NCBI GenBank assembly: GCA_021793055.1
Contig: JAJYTL010000044.1
Location: 1-15,176, forward strand
Source: Pseudomonadota bacterium
GTDB taxonomy: Bacteria; Pseudomonadota; Alphaproteobacteria; Ferrovibrionales; Ferrovibrionaceae
Direction of reading: 5' to 3'
DNA: 15,176 nt
Part shown: positions 1 through 6,883 of the stretch, one piece after another
Position numbering within the stretch: position 1 is the first letter of the stretch
Layout of the letters: every line of letters starts with the position of its first letter
Notes under the pieces: model-generated
Told to the model about the DNA's origin: nothing
What the model saw: the letters and a program-made list of their open reading frames with translations, nothing else
Databases searched by the model: none
Position numbers and translations under genes: made by a program

Positions 1-5
1 AGCGC

Positions 6-8
6 TGA
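6..8 (+). other. In-frame TGA at a conserved Trp codon of the M20 amidase
   Basis: The codons around it read Arg-stop-Tyr-Glu-Thr-Thr-Leu-Thr. The family consensus here is Arg-Trp-(Tyr/Phe)-(Glu/Asp), so TGG to TGA is the simplest explanation. UGA is a normal stop for other genes in this window, so recoding is unlikely. Confidence 0.6.
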
Positions 9-596
9 TACGAAACGACGCTGACCGGCCAGGAGGCGCACGCCGGGACGACGCCGATGGCGAACCGCCACGACGCGCTGCTCGGCGCCGCCCGCCTCGT
101 CCAGGCGGTGAACCGGATCGCGGGCGAGCACGCGCCCGGCGTCGCCACCGTCGGCATGATCCAGTCCTCGCCGAACTCGCGCAACACCATTCCGGGGCAC
201 GTGTTCCTGACCGTCGATCTGCGCCACCCGGAGGACGCCGCCTTGAGCGCCATGGACAAGGCATTGCGCGCGGCGCTCGCTGATCTCGCGGGCGAGATCG
301 GGCTTGAGGCCGCGATCGAGGAGATCCTCTACATTCCGCCGATTCGCTTCGATCCGACCTGCGTCGGTGCCGTTGCCGCCGCCGCGGAAAAGCTCGGCCT
401 GCCGCATCAGCCGATCGTCTCAGGCGCCGGCCATGACGCCTGCAATATCTCGAAGGTGGCGCCGACCGGGATGATTTTCGTGCCTTGCGCGGCGGGGCTT
501 TCGCACAACGAGGCGGAAAGCGCGACGGCGGCCGATCTCGCCGCCGGCACCGACATCCTGCTGCACGCGATCCTCGACCTCGCCGAGCCTGCCTGA
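9..596 (+). CDS. M20-family hydantoinase/carbamoylase-type amidase, C-terminal part; frame broken by an upstream in-frame TGA
   Basis: This is a zinc-dependent amidase of the M20 N-carbamoyl-amino-acid hydrolase/beta-ureidopropionase/allantoate amidohydrolase group, which hydrolyses carbamoyl or ureido amides in the cytoplasm. Visible family motifs are GQEAHAGTTPM (codons at 27-59), which starts the lid/dimerisation domain, then SPNSRNTIPG followed by the DLRH substrate-binding arginine, SGAGHDA around 420-440 and LSHNEAE around 498-520 with the C-terminal catalytic-domain histidine. Homology clearly extends upstream of the first ATG (57), back to codon 9. The codon at 6-8 is TGA, and family members have Trp there (R-W-Y-E). 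The N-terminal catalytic domain lies outside the window. A protein starting at 57 would have about 179 residues, lack most zinc ligands and be inactive. A nonsense-mutated pseudogene or a base error are both possible. The exact substrate cannot be told. Confidence 0.72.
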   Translation, partial: YETTLTGQEAHAGTTPMANRHDALLGAARLVQAVNRIAGEHAPGVATVGMIQSSPNSRNTIPGHVFLTVDLRHPEDAALSAMDKALRAALADLAGEIGLEAAIEEILYIPPIRFDPTCVGAVAAAAEKLGLPHQPIVSGAGHDACNISKVAPTGMIFVPCAAGLSHNEAESATAADLAAGTDILLHAILDLAEPA

Positions 597-726
597 CCCG
601 GGGGCATGCAACCGGCCGGCCGCCGCCGCTGGCCGCCGTCCTCTGCGCGCCCGTCGCTTTTCCTTGGCCGCTCGATCGGTCTAAGATCGGAAAAAACGAT
701 AAGTCCCTGGGAGGAGAGACGGCACC
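597..726. other. Intergenic spacer upstream of the acyl-CoA synthetase
   Basis: This 130-bp gap has a very GC-rich first half and a more AT-rich second half around 672-700. The hexamer GATCGG occurs twice as a direct repeat, at 674-679 and 685-690, one helical turn apart. No convincing -35/-10 pair was found. It probably holds the promoter of the fatty-acid operon, because the preceding gene is functionally unrelated. Confidence 0.3.
709..716 (+). promoter_or_regulatory. Ribosome binding site of the acyl-CoA synthetase
   Basis: GGGAGGAG lies 10 nt before the ATG at 727 and fixes this start. Confidence 0.7.
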
Positions 727-2298
727 ATGACGGAGCAGAATCCGAATTTCGCGACCCTCGCTGATTTGATCCGCCATCACGCGCGGACGCGGCCCTCGCG
801 CGTCGCCCTGGTTTTCGACGGCGGCATCCTGACCTATGGTGAGCTGGATCGGCGCGCCAACCAGGTCGCCAACGCGCTCAGCGCCGAAGGGGTGACGGCG
901 AAATCCCGTATCGCGATCCTGGCCAAGAACGATCCCGCCTTCTTCGAACTGCTGTTCGGCGCCGCCAAGATCGGCGCCGTGCCGGTGCCGGTGAATTTCC
1001 GCCTCGCGCCGCCTGAGGTCGCCTATGTGCTGAACGACGCCGGCGCCGAGTTGTTCTTCGTCGGCGGTGATTTCTACGGCGTCGCCGACCAGATCGCCAA
1101 TGAGCTCAAAACCGTGCGCCGCACGCTCGCGATCGATCAGCCGCACGCCGCCATGGGCGACTATGCCGCCTGGCGCGATGCCGCGCCGGCCGACGATCCC
1201 AGTCTGCCGCTTGCGGCGGAAGACGTCGCGATGCAGATGTATACCAGCGGTACCACGGGCTATCCCAAGGGGGCACAGCTCAGCCACCACAATTTCATGG
1301 CGCTCTTGCCGCTCGTCGTCGAGCAGTGGGGCGCCTGGAGCGACGACGACATCAGCCTGGTCTGCATGCCGCTGTTCCATATCGGCGGCAGCGGCTGGGC
1401 CCTGGTCGGGCTCTACAAGGGCATTCCGAACGTGCTGATGCGCGACGTCGATCCCAAGGCGCTGCTCGATCTGATTCCGCGCCACCGCGTCACGCGCATG
1501 TTCGTGGTGCCGGCGGTGATCCTGTTCATGCTGCAGGTGCCGGGCTGCGCCGAGGCGGATTTCTCGTCGCTGGAGCTGATCTGCTACGGCGCCTCGCCGA
1601 TGCCGCTCGAACTGCTGCGCAAGGCGCTGGCGGTGTTCCCTTGCGGCTTCGCCCAGGTCTACGGCCTGACCGAAACCACCGGCGCCATCACCTATCTGCC
1701 GCCCGAGGACCATGCCGACCCGCAGGCCGAGCGCCTCAAATCCTGCGGCAAGCCGGCGGCGGAGATCGAGATCCGCATCCGCGGCGCGGAAGGCGAGGAC
1801 CTGCCGCCGCGCGCCGTCGGCGAGGTAGTGTGCCGCACGCCGCAGGTGATGGTCGGTTATTGGAACCTGCCCGAGGCCTCGGCGCGGGCGATCCGCGACG
1901 GCTGGTTCCATACCGGCGATGCCGGCTATCTCGACGAGGAGGGGTATCTCTACATCTACGACCGGGTCAAGGACATGGTCGTCTCGGGCGGCGAGAACAT
2001 CTATCCGGCCGAGGTTGAGAACGCGCTGTTCGCCCATCCGGCGGTGGCCGACGCGGCCGTGATCGGCGTGCCCGACGAGCGCTGGGGCGAGGCGGTGAAG
2101 GCGGTGGTGGTGTTGAAGCCGGACGCGGCGGCGACGGCCGACGAGCTGATCGCTTTCGCGCGCCAGCGCGTCGCCGGCTTCAAGGCGCCGCGCTCGGTCG
2201 ATTTCGTCGTGGCGCTGCCGCGCAATCCTTCCGGCAAGGTTTTGAAGCGCGAGCTGCGCGAGCCCTATTGGATCGGGCGCGAGCGGCAAGTCAATTAA
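727..2298 (+). CDS. Long/medium-chain fatty acid-CoA ligase (AMP-dependent acyl-CoA synthetase)
   Basis: The enzyme activates a carboxylic acid to acyl-AMP and then acyl-CoA using ATP and CoA, a cytoplasmic entry step into fatty-acid catabolism. All class-I adenylate-forming core motifs are present in order: the P-loop YTSGTTGYPKG at residues 172-182, YGLTETTG at 312-319, WFHTGD at 393-398, the hinge YDRVKDMVVSGGENIYPAEVE at about 411-431, and the C-terminal catalytic lysine in NPSGKVLKREL (K504). Its 523 residues are typical for FadD-like or fadD3/menE-type ligases. The ATG at 727 is supported by a strong GGGAGGAG ten bases upstream. A CoA-transferase-III racemase follows after a 67-bp gap on the same strand, suggesting a branched-chain acyl substrate. 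The chain length and exact substrate cannot be read from sequence. Confidence 0.92.
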   Translation: MTEQNPNFATLADLIRHHARTRPSRVALVFDGGILTYGELDRRANQVANALSAEGVTAKSRIAILAKNDPAFFELLFGAAKIGAVPVPVNFRLAPPEVAYVLNDAGAELFFVGGDFYGVADQIANELKTVRRTLAIDQPHAAMGDYAAWRDAAPADDPSLPLAAEDVAMQMYTSGTTGYPKGAQLSHHNFMALLPLVVEQWGAWSDDDISLVCMPLFHIGGSGWALVGLYKGIPNVLMRDVDPKALLDLIPRHRVTRMFVVPAVILFMLQVPGCAEADFSSLELICYGASPMPLELLRKALAVFPCGFAQVYGLTETTGAITYLPPEDHADPQAERLKSCGKPAAEIEIRIRGAEGEDLPPRAVGEVVCRTPQVMVGYWNLPEASARAIRDGWFHTGDAGYLDEEGYLYIYDRVKDMVVSGGENIYPAEVENALFAHPAVADAAVIGVPDERWGEAVKAVVVLKPDAAATADELIAFARQRVAGFKAPRSVDFVVALPRNPSGKVLKRELREPYWIGRERQVN

Positions 2299-2353
2299 GC
2301 GGACCGCAAGCCGGGCCGCCATAAGCAACGTGAATTTTCAACCGCGGAACATT

Positions 2354-2359
2354 GAGGAG
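2354..2359 (+). promoter_or_regulatory. Ribosome binding site deciding the racemase start
   Basis: GAGGAG sits six bases before ATG 2366. The alternative GTG at 2330 has no comparable site. Confidence 0.6.
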
Positions 2360-2365
2360 CGAGCC

Positions 2366-3508
2366 ATGGGGCCCTTGGCCGGAATAAAAATCGTCGAAAT
2401 GGGGGGGATCGGCCCAGGGCCCTTCGCCGCCATGCTGTTGGCCGACATGGGCGCCGAGGTGATCCGCCTCGATCGCACCGAGGCGGTCGATCTCGGCCTG
2501 AAAAGCGATCCCCGCTTCAACCTGTTGCATCGCAGTCGGCGCTCGGTCGCGCTCGATCTCAAGCGCGCGGAGGGCGTCGAGGCCGCGCTCCGCCTGATCG
2601 CCGCCGCCGACGCGGTGATCGAGGGTTTTCGTCCCGGCGTCATGGAGCGTCTCGGCCTTGGCCCCGACGTCTGCCTCGCGCGCAATCCGAAGCTGGTCTA
2701 TGGCCGCATGACCGGCTGGGGCCAGGACGGCCCGCTCGCCCAGGCCGCCGGCCACGACATCAACTACATCTCGCTGGTCGGCGTGCTGCATTCGATCGGC
2801 CGCAGCGGCGGCGGGCCGGTGCCGCCCTTGAACCTGGTTGGCGATTTCGGCGGCGGCGCGCTCTATCTCGTCAGCGGCGTGCTCGCGGCGTTGCTGGAAT
2901 CAGCGCGCTCCGGCAAGGGCCAGGTGGTGGACGCCGCGATGGTCGACGGCGCGGCGTCGCTGATGACGCCCTTCTTCGGCCTGCGCGCGGCCGGGCTCTG
3001 GCGCGATCAGCGCGGCGACAACTTCCTCGATACCGGCGCCCCCTGGTACGAGGTCTACGAGACCAAGGACGGCAGCCACGTCTCGATCGGCGCCATCGAG
3101 GTCCGTTTCTATGCCGAGCTTCTGAAGCGGATCGGCGTCGATCCGGCGTCGTTGCCGCCGCAGAACGACCGCGCCGGCTGGCCCAAGATCCGCGCCCGCC
3201 TCAAGGAGGTCTTTCGCACCAAGACGCGCGAGGAATGGCGCGCGCTGCTGGAGGGGAGCGATGCCTGTTTCGCGCCCATCCTGTCGCTCGCGGAAGTGGC
3301 GGCGCACCCGCACAACCAGGCGCGCGGCACCTTCGTCGAGGTCGATGGCGTGGTGCAGCCGGCGCCGGCGCCGCGCTTTTCGCGCACGCCCTCCAAAATC
3401 CAAAGCGGCCCGGCCGAGCCCGGCCAACATACCGAGGCGGCGCTCAAGGACTGGGGCTTTTCGGCCGCCGAGGTTGCCGCACTGAAAGCGGCGAAGGTGA
3501 TCGGGTGA
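2366..3508 (+). CDS. Alpha-methylacyl-CoA racemase (CaiB/BaiF, family III CoA-transferase fold)
   Basis: It interconverts (2R)- and (2S)-2-methylacyl-CoA thioesters so that branched acids can enter beta-oxidation. The N-terminus MGPLAGIKIVEMGGIGPGPF and the ALLADMGAEVIR-like segment are typical of AMACR/MCR proteins. The catalytic residues known from the Mycobacterium tuberculosis racemase (His126, Asp156, Glu241) align with a constant offset of four: His130 in AGHDINY, Asp160 in VGDFGGG and Glu245 in GAIEVRFY. All three being present favours a racemase over a CoA-transferase. The protein has 380 residues, a normal length. I chose ATG 2366 because GAGGAG lies just upstream and the family starts exactly there; a GTG at 2330 would add 12 unrelated residues. 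It probably shares a transcript with the upstream acyl-CoA synthetase. The 3' end is 7 bp from the convergent dCTP deaminase gene. Confidence 0.93.
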   Translation: MGPLAGIKIVEMGGIGPGPFAAMLLADMGAEVIRLDRTEAVDLGLKSDPRFNLLHRSRRSVALDLKRAEGVEAALRLIAAADAVIEGFRPGVMERLGLGPDVCLARNPKLVYGRMTGWGQDGPLAQAAGHDINYISLVGVLHSIGRSGGGPVPPLNLVGDFGGGALYLVSGVLAALLESARSGKGQVVDAAMVDGAASLMTPFFGLRAAGLWRDQRGDNFLDTGAPWYEVYETKDGSHVSIGAIEVRFYAELLKRIGVDPASLPPQNDRAGWPKIRARLKEVFRTKTREEWRALLEGSDACFAPILSLAEVAAHPHNQARGTFVEVDGVVQPAPAPRFSRTPSKIQSGPAEPGQHTEAALKDWGFSAAEVAALKAAKVIG

Positions 3509-3515
3509 GACCCCT

Positions 3516-4694
3516 TCAGCCGCGCGGCGTGAAGGGTTTGAAGTGCTTGCTGAGCTTCAAGCCCTGGCGGGCGTAGGAAGAGCCGATGTCAGCGCCATAG
3601 AGCAGCTCGGGCGGCGCGGTCAGGGATTCGAAGACCAGCCGGCCGACCGCCTGGCCGTCTTCCATCAGGAACGGCACCTCGTGCGAGCGCACCTCGAGTA
3701 CGGCGGGGGTGCCGGCCGGCTCCAGACCGTGGCCGAAGCCGGGGTCGAAGAAGCCCGCGTAATGGATGCGGAACTCGCCGATGGCGGGGTCATAGGGCAT
3801 CATCTCGGCGGCGAGATCGGGCGGGATGCTGACCCGCTCGCGGGTCGCCAGGATATAGAAATCGTCGGGGTTCAGAATCAGGCCGGCGCGGCCGTGCTTC
3901 GCGCGCGGCGCGTAAAGCGGCTCCCAGAAGGCTTCGGGCTCGTAATGGCCGATGCGGCGGAGATCGACCAAGGGCGCGTGCGGCCGGGCGCGAAAGCCGA
4001 TGACGTTCTCGCCGTGCGCGCCTTCGAGGTCGATGGTGAGGTGCAGCCCCTTGGCGATGTCGGCCTTGGCCGGCGCGGCATCCGGGTGGAAGACCAGCGG
4101 CTCCTTCTCGGCGCTCCGGTGCAGCACGGTGTCGAAGGTGCGCGGCGCGCCGCGGCGCAGCCGGATCTGGTTCAGGCGGTCGCCGGCGCGGGCCAGGATG
4201 CTGAAGGTGCGGGGCGAGACTTCGAGATAGAGCCGGCCCTGATAGCCCTCGCGCACGTGCTCGAAGGCGGCGCCGTAATCGGTGATCAGTCGGGTGAAGA
4301 TGTCGAGCCGGCCGGTGGTGCTTTTCGGATTGGCGGTGGCGGCGATCTTTTCCGGCAGGCGCAGCGTCTCCATCAGCGGCACGATATAGACGCAGCCCTT
4401 TTCCAGCACCGCGCCGGCCGAAAGGTCGATCTCGTGCATGGCAAGCTCCTTGAGCTTGCGCTCGACCGGCGCGCCGGTGCCGGGAAGAAAGCTCGCCTGC
4501 ACCCGCCAGGCGGTTGGCCCGAGGCGGAGATCGAGGCTCGCCGGCTGGATCTGCGCCGCCGTCACCGGCTCGTCGGCGCCGATGACGCCGGACGCGACGA
4601 AGGCGCGGATCGCCTGCGCCGGCAGGATGCCGAAGGCGCTCTGCTCCGGGCTTTCCGCCGGAAGATCGGGGAAGAGACTGACGGTTTCGCTCAT
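3516..4694 (-). CDS. dcd: 2'-deoxycytidine 5'-triphosphate deaminase, long two-domain alphaproteobacterial type
   Basis: It deaminates dCTP to dUTP, supplying the precursor for dTMP synthesis. At 392 residues it is about twice the length of E. coli Dcd (193 aa) and matches the alphaproteobacterial long form, which looks like two tandem dUTPase-type beta-barrel units. The first unit holds QPASLDLRLG (50-59), NPKSTTGR with Ser125 and Arg129 (counterparts of E. coli Ser111/Arg115), LYLEV with Glu158 (counterpart of the catalytic Glu138) and GDRLNQIRL (171-179). The second unit, about 280-360, keeps a similar outline (HYAGFFDPGFG, AVLEV with Glu334, GQAVGRLVFE) but has no Ser/Arg motif, so only the first half appears catalytically complete. 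The start at 4694 has only a weak upstream Shine-Dalgarno. A DnaA-box match lies 67-75 bp upstream. Confidence 0.9.
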   Translation of the reverse strand: MSETVSLFPDLPAESPEQSAFGILPAQAIRAFVASGVIGADEPVTAAQIQPASLDLRLGPTAWRVQASFLPGTGAPVERKLKELAMHEIDLSAGAVLEKGCVYIVPLMETLRLPEKIAATANPKSTTGRLDIFTRLITDYGAAFEHVREGYQGRLYLEVSPRTFSILARAGDRLNQIRLRRGAPRTFDTVLHRSAEKEPLVFHPDAAPAKADIAKGLHLTIDLEGAHGENVIGFRARPHAPLVDLRRIGHYEPEAFWEPLYAPRAKHGRAGLILNPDDFYILATRERVSIPPDLAAEMMPYDPAIGEFRIHYAGFFDPGFGHGLEPAGTPAVLEVRSHEVPFLMEDGQAVGRLVFESLTAPPELLYGADIGSSYARQGLKLSKHFKPFTPRG

Positions 4695-4760
4695 TCCCGG
4701 GTTCTAGGCGAAGCCACGGGCGAAGGCGAGCGGATTTTCATCCCCAAGCTTTCCCCGAAG

Positions 4761-4769
4761 TTATCCACA
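4761..4769 (-). promoter_or_regulatory. Perfect DnaA-box consensus upstream of dcd
   Basis: The plus strand reads TTATCCACA, an exact match to the strong DnaA box, in the 109-bp gap between the dienoyl-CoA reductase gene and dcd. It is the only perfect copy I found in the window. DnaA is known to regulate nucleotide-precursor genes such as nrdAB in E. coli, so control of dcd is plausible, but a single 9-mer can occur by chance. Confidence 0.45.
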
Positions 4770-4770
4770 T

Positions 4771-4783
4771 ATCCAGGCTGGAT
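4771..4783. repeat. 13-bp palindrome next to the DnaA box
   Basis: ATCCAG-G-CTGGAT is a perfect inverted repeat with a one-base centre. It begins one base after the DnaA-box match, in the upstream region of dcd. It could be an operator half of the dcd promoter region; the regulator is unknown. Confidence 0.35.
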
Positions 4784-4803
4784 TCACAAGCCGTGTCCCC
4801 GCT

Positions 4804-5679
4804 TCAAACCGTCCGCATGGCCTTGTCCTTGGCGTTGACGGTCTTGATCGTCTCGCGGATTTCCGCCCAGTCCTGATCCGAGAGCGCGGACAGGCGGCCG
4901 AAGCTGCCGGCGTTGTTCAGCGCCTGGCCGCCGTCGATGGCGATGATCTCGCCGGTCAGGTATTCCGACTGATCGGCGAGGAGATAGACGGCGAGATCGG
5001 CCAATTCCTCGTGCCGGCCGACGCGCCGCATCGGGATGCTCTCAAGCGGCCGCTCGGCAAGCTCCGGCTTCGGCGAGAGCCTGGCCCAGGCGCCCTCGGT
5101 CGGGAAGGGGCCGGGGGCGATGGCGTTGACGCGGATGCCTTTCGGCCCCCATTCGACGGCGAGGCTCCGGGTCATCGCGGCAAGCCCGGCCTTGGCCATG
5201 GCAGACGGCACCACATAGGGCGAGCCGTTGCGCACCCAGGTGGTGACGATCGAGAGGATGTTGCCCTTGCGGCCTTCCTTCAGCCAGCGCCGCCCGCAGG
5301 CCGTGGTGACGTAGAACGAGCCGTGCAGCACGATATTGGCGATGGCGTCGAAGGCGCGCGGGCTCAGATCCTCGGTGCGCGAGATGAAATTACCGGCGGC
5401 GTTGTTGACCAGCGCGTCGAGCGGGCCTTGCGCCCAGATCGCGCCGATGGTCTCCTCGACCGCCTCGGCGACCCGGATATCGAGCGGCCAGGCCGTCACC
5501 GTGCCGCCGGTCTTCGCCGTCAGCTCGGCCGCGGCTTCCTCCAACACCGCCTTGCGGCGGCCGCAGATCGCGACTTCGGCGCCAAGCTCCAGGAAGCGCT
5601 CGGTCATCGACTTGCCGAGCCCGGTGCCGCCGCCGGTGACGAGAATTTTTTTGCCCTTGAAAAGATCGTTCTGGAACAT
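4804..5679 (-). CDS. 2,4-dienoyl-CoA reductase-like short-chain dehydrogenase (DECR1 type)
   Basis: DECR1-type SDRs use NADPH to reduce 2,4-dienoyl-CoA to 3-enoyl-CoA, an auxiliary step for beta-oxidation of unsaturated fatty acids. The nucleotide-binding TGGGTGLG (15-22) and NNAAGNF (92-98) are present. The stretch VVPSAMAKAG followed by SLAVEWGPKGIRVN, IAPGP and GRLSALSDQDW follows mammalian DECR1 closely to the C-terminus. Mapping the DECR1 catalytic set (Asn148, Tyr199, Ser210, Lys214) with a constant offset of 51 gives Asn97, Trp148, Ser159 and Lys163, so three of four residues are kept but the catalytic Tyr is Trp. A Tyr is present at 154, seven residues away. The start at 5679 is supported by GGGAGG eight bases upstream. 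The MarR-GNAT gene is 80 bp upstream on the same strand. Confidence is high for the family and lower for the reaction. Confidence 0.85.
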   Translation of the reverse strand: MFQNDLFKGKKILVTGGGTGLGKSMTERFLELGAEVAICGRRKAVLEEAAAELTAKTGGTVTAWPLDIRVAEAVEETIGAIWAQGPLDALVNNAAGNFISRTEDLSPRAFDAIANIVLHGSFYVTTACGRRWLKEGRKGNILSIVTTWVRNGSPYVVPSAMAKAGLAAMTRSLAVEWGPKGIRVNAIAPGPFPTEGAWARLSPKPELAERPLESIPMRRVGRHEELADLAVYLLADQSEYLTGEIIAIDGGQALNNAGSFGRLSALSDQDWAEIRETIKTVNAKDKAMRTV

Positions 5680-5759
5680 CGCCGCCTCCCGCCGCCTTTC
5701 TGTTCTCTTTGATCTCGCGTCGCTCGCGCAGAGCCTAGCGGATCAGGTTGGCGTTGTCC

Positions 5760-6695
5760 CTAAACCTCGCGTTCCCAGTTCTGGCCGATAAGGTCGTGGC
5801 CGAAGCTATGGTGCGGCTGTCGGTCGACCAGGCGGAAGCCCGTCGCCTCGTAGATGCGCCGGGCCGAGGTCAGGATGTCGTTGGTCCAGAGCGTGATGCG
5901 GCGATAGCCAGCAAAGCGCGCGAAGCGCAGGCATTCGTCGACCAGCCGCCGGCCGATGCCAAGCCCGCGCGCCTCGGCCTCGACGTAAAGCAGCCGGAGT
6001 TTCGCCACCTCGTCGCTTTCGCGCACCACAAAGACCGATCCGACAATGGCGCCCTCGCGCTCGGCAATCCAGCAGCGCTCGCGCTTGGCATCGAAGTTGC
6101 GTACGAAGGCTGCGACGATCTCCGCCACCAGCGCCTCGAAGGTCTCGTCCCAGTGATAATCGCGGGCGTAAAGCAGGCCCTGGCGGTGGACAATCCAGCC
6201 CATGTCGCCGGGTGCCGGCGTGCGCAGTAGGTAGGGCACCTTGGGTTCCGCCTCGGGCCGGCCGCCGAGCAGGGTCTCGGCCTCGGTGAGCGCCGCGACG
6301 AGCCGCGCGCGTGCCGCGTCCGGGAGCTTCACCAGCATCTCGGCCACTTCCGCGGCCGAGCGCCGATCGAGCGCCGCGAAGGCGGCGCGGCCGGTCGCGG
6401 TCAGCGAGATCAGGTTCTGCCGCGCGTCCGCCGCGTCCGGTTGCCGCGCGATCAGCTTGCGCGCCGCGAAGCGCTTGAGGATGCGGCTGAGATAGCCCGG
6501 GTCGAGGCGCAGTTCGGCGGCCAGCGCGCGCGCCGTCGTCGTCTCGCGTTGCGCCAGTTCGTAGATCACCCGGCCCTCGGCGAGCGAGAACGGGCTTTGC
6601 AACAAGCCTTCGTGCAACACGCCGATCTCGCGGGTGTAGAAGCGGTTGAAATGCCGTATCGCCGCGACCTGCTCGGCAAGGGCATCCGCCATCAT
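5760..6695 (-). CDS. MarR-type transcriptional regulator fused to a GNAT N-acetyltransferase
   Basis: This is a 311-residue two-domain protein. Residues about 5-145 form a MarR winged helix-turn-helix; the recognition helix lies around 66-82 (DPGYLSRILKRFAARKLI) and the wing around 85-97. Residues about 155-305 form a GNAT acetyltransferase with the acetyl-CoA loop RGLGIGRR (243-250) and the late motif IYEATGFR (281-288). Such fusions are known in proteobacteria, but target and substrate are generally unknown; none can be deduced here. GGGAGG at 6701-6706 supports the adjacent ATGs at 6695 or 6692. A TTG further out at 6755 would lie inside the promoter and is rejected. An inverted repeat covering the gene's own promoter indicates autoregulation. 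The gene is divergent from mtnA and precedes the dienoyl-CoA reductase on the same strand. Confidence 0.88.
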   Translation of the reverse strand: MMADALAEQVAAIRHFNRFYTREIGVLHEGLLQSPFSLAEGRVIYELAQRETTTARALAAELRLDPGYLSRILKRFAARKLIARQPDAADARQNLISLTATGRAAFAALDRRSAAEVAEMLVKLPDAARARLVAALTEAETLLGGRPEAEPKVPYLLRTPAPGDMGWIVHRQGLLYARDYHWDETFEALVAEIVAAFVRNFDAKRERCWIAEREGAIVGSVFVVRESDEVAKLRLLYVEAEARGLGIGRRLVDECLRFARFAGYRRITLWTNDILTSARRIYEATGFRLVDRQPHHSFGHDLIGQNWEREV

Positions 6696-6726
6696 TGCCG
6701 CCTCCCTCGGAATCTTTATGTGAGCA

Positions 6727-6750
6727 ATCGTCAAACAACTATTTGACGAT
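6727..6750. promoter_or_regulatory. Candidate MarR operator (9-bp inverted repeat, 6-bp spacer)
   Basis: ATCGTCAAA-N6-TTTGACGAT is a perfect inverted repeat in an AT-rich island in otherwise GC-rich DNA. It starts 32 bp upstream of the MarR-GNAT start and fills the spacer and -10 element of its predicted promoter. Length and symmetry suit a dimeric MarR protein. It is 134-157 bp from mtnA, so control of mtnA is possible but less direct. Confidence 0.65.
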
Positions 6751-6755
6751 GTCAA
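6727..6755 (-). promoter_or_regulatory. Predicted sigma-70 promoter of the MarR-GNAT gene
   Basis: On the minus strand a perfect TTGACA -35 (6750-6755) is followed by a 17-bp spacer and a weak GACGAT -10 (6727-6732). It overlaps the inverted repeat almost completely, so a bound repressor would occlude RNA polymerase. The -10 is poor (3 of 6), so the exact start is uncertain. Confidence 0.45.
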
Positions 6756-6804
6756 TCATATCGTCCGGGATCGGCAGCAACCGCTTCCGGTGCTCGCGGT
6801 GGGA

Positions 6805-6825
6805 GCGGAAAGCGGCGGTTTCCGC
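6805..6825 (+). repeat. Short hairpin in the mtnA leader region
   Basis: GCGGAAA and TTTCCGC form a 7-bp stem with a 7-nt loop 58 bp upstream of mtnA. GGAGC (6802-6806) can alternatively pair with GCTCC (6850-6854), so two competing folds are conceivable. No SAM-riboswitch signature was recognised; function is unknown. Confidence 0.3.
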
Positions 6826-6883
6826 GCCGCTTGGCGCCGCGCCGCGCTTGCTCCGCCGGTCCGGGCAAGTTAGGTTCCGCGCC

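Noticed and set aside
6..8. UGA recoded as Trp or selenocysteine
   Set aside because: TGA ends many clearly intact genes here (for example the racemase, mtnA and typA), and no SECIS-like hairpin or Sec context was seen.
4741..4803. Replication origin (oriC) around the DnaA box
   Set aside because: There is only one perfect box, no AT-rich unwinding region and no origin-associated genes nearby.
3543..4838. 431-codon plus-strand frame opposite dcd
   Set aside because: It is a shadow of the dcd gene; the minus-strand protein has clear family motifs.
6756..6883. SAM riboswitch upstream of mtnA
   Set aside because: No SAM-I, SAM-II or SAM-V consensus elements were recognised; only short GC-rich stems are present.
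6695..6883. N-terminal extension of mtnA (in-frame start at 6695)
   Set aside because: It would cross the MarR-GNAT promoter and start region and add residues unlike any MtnA; ATG 6884 matches the family start.
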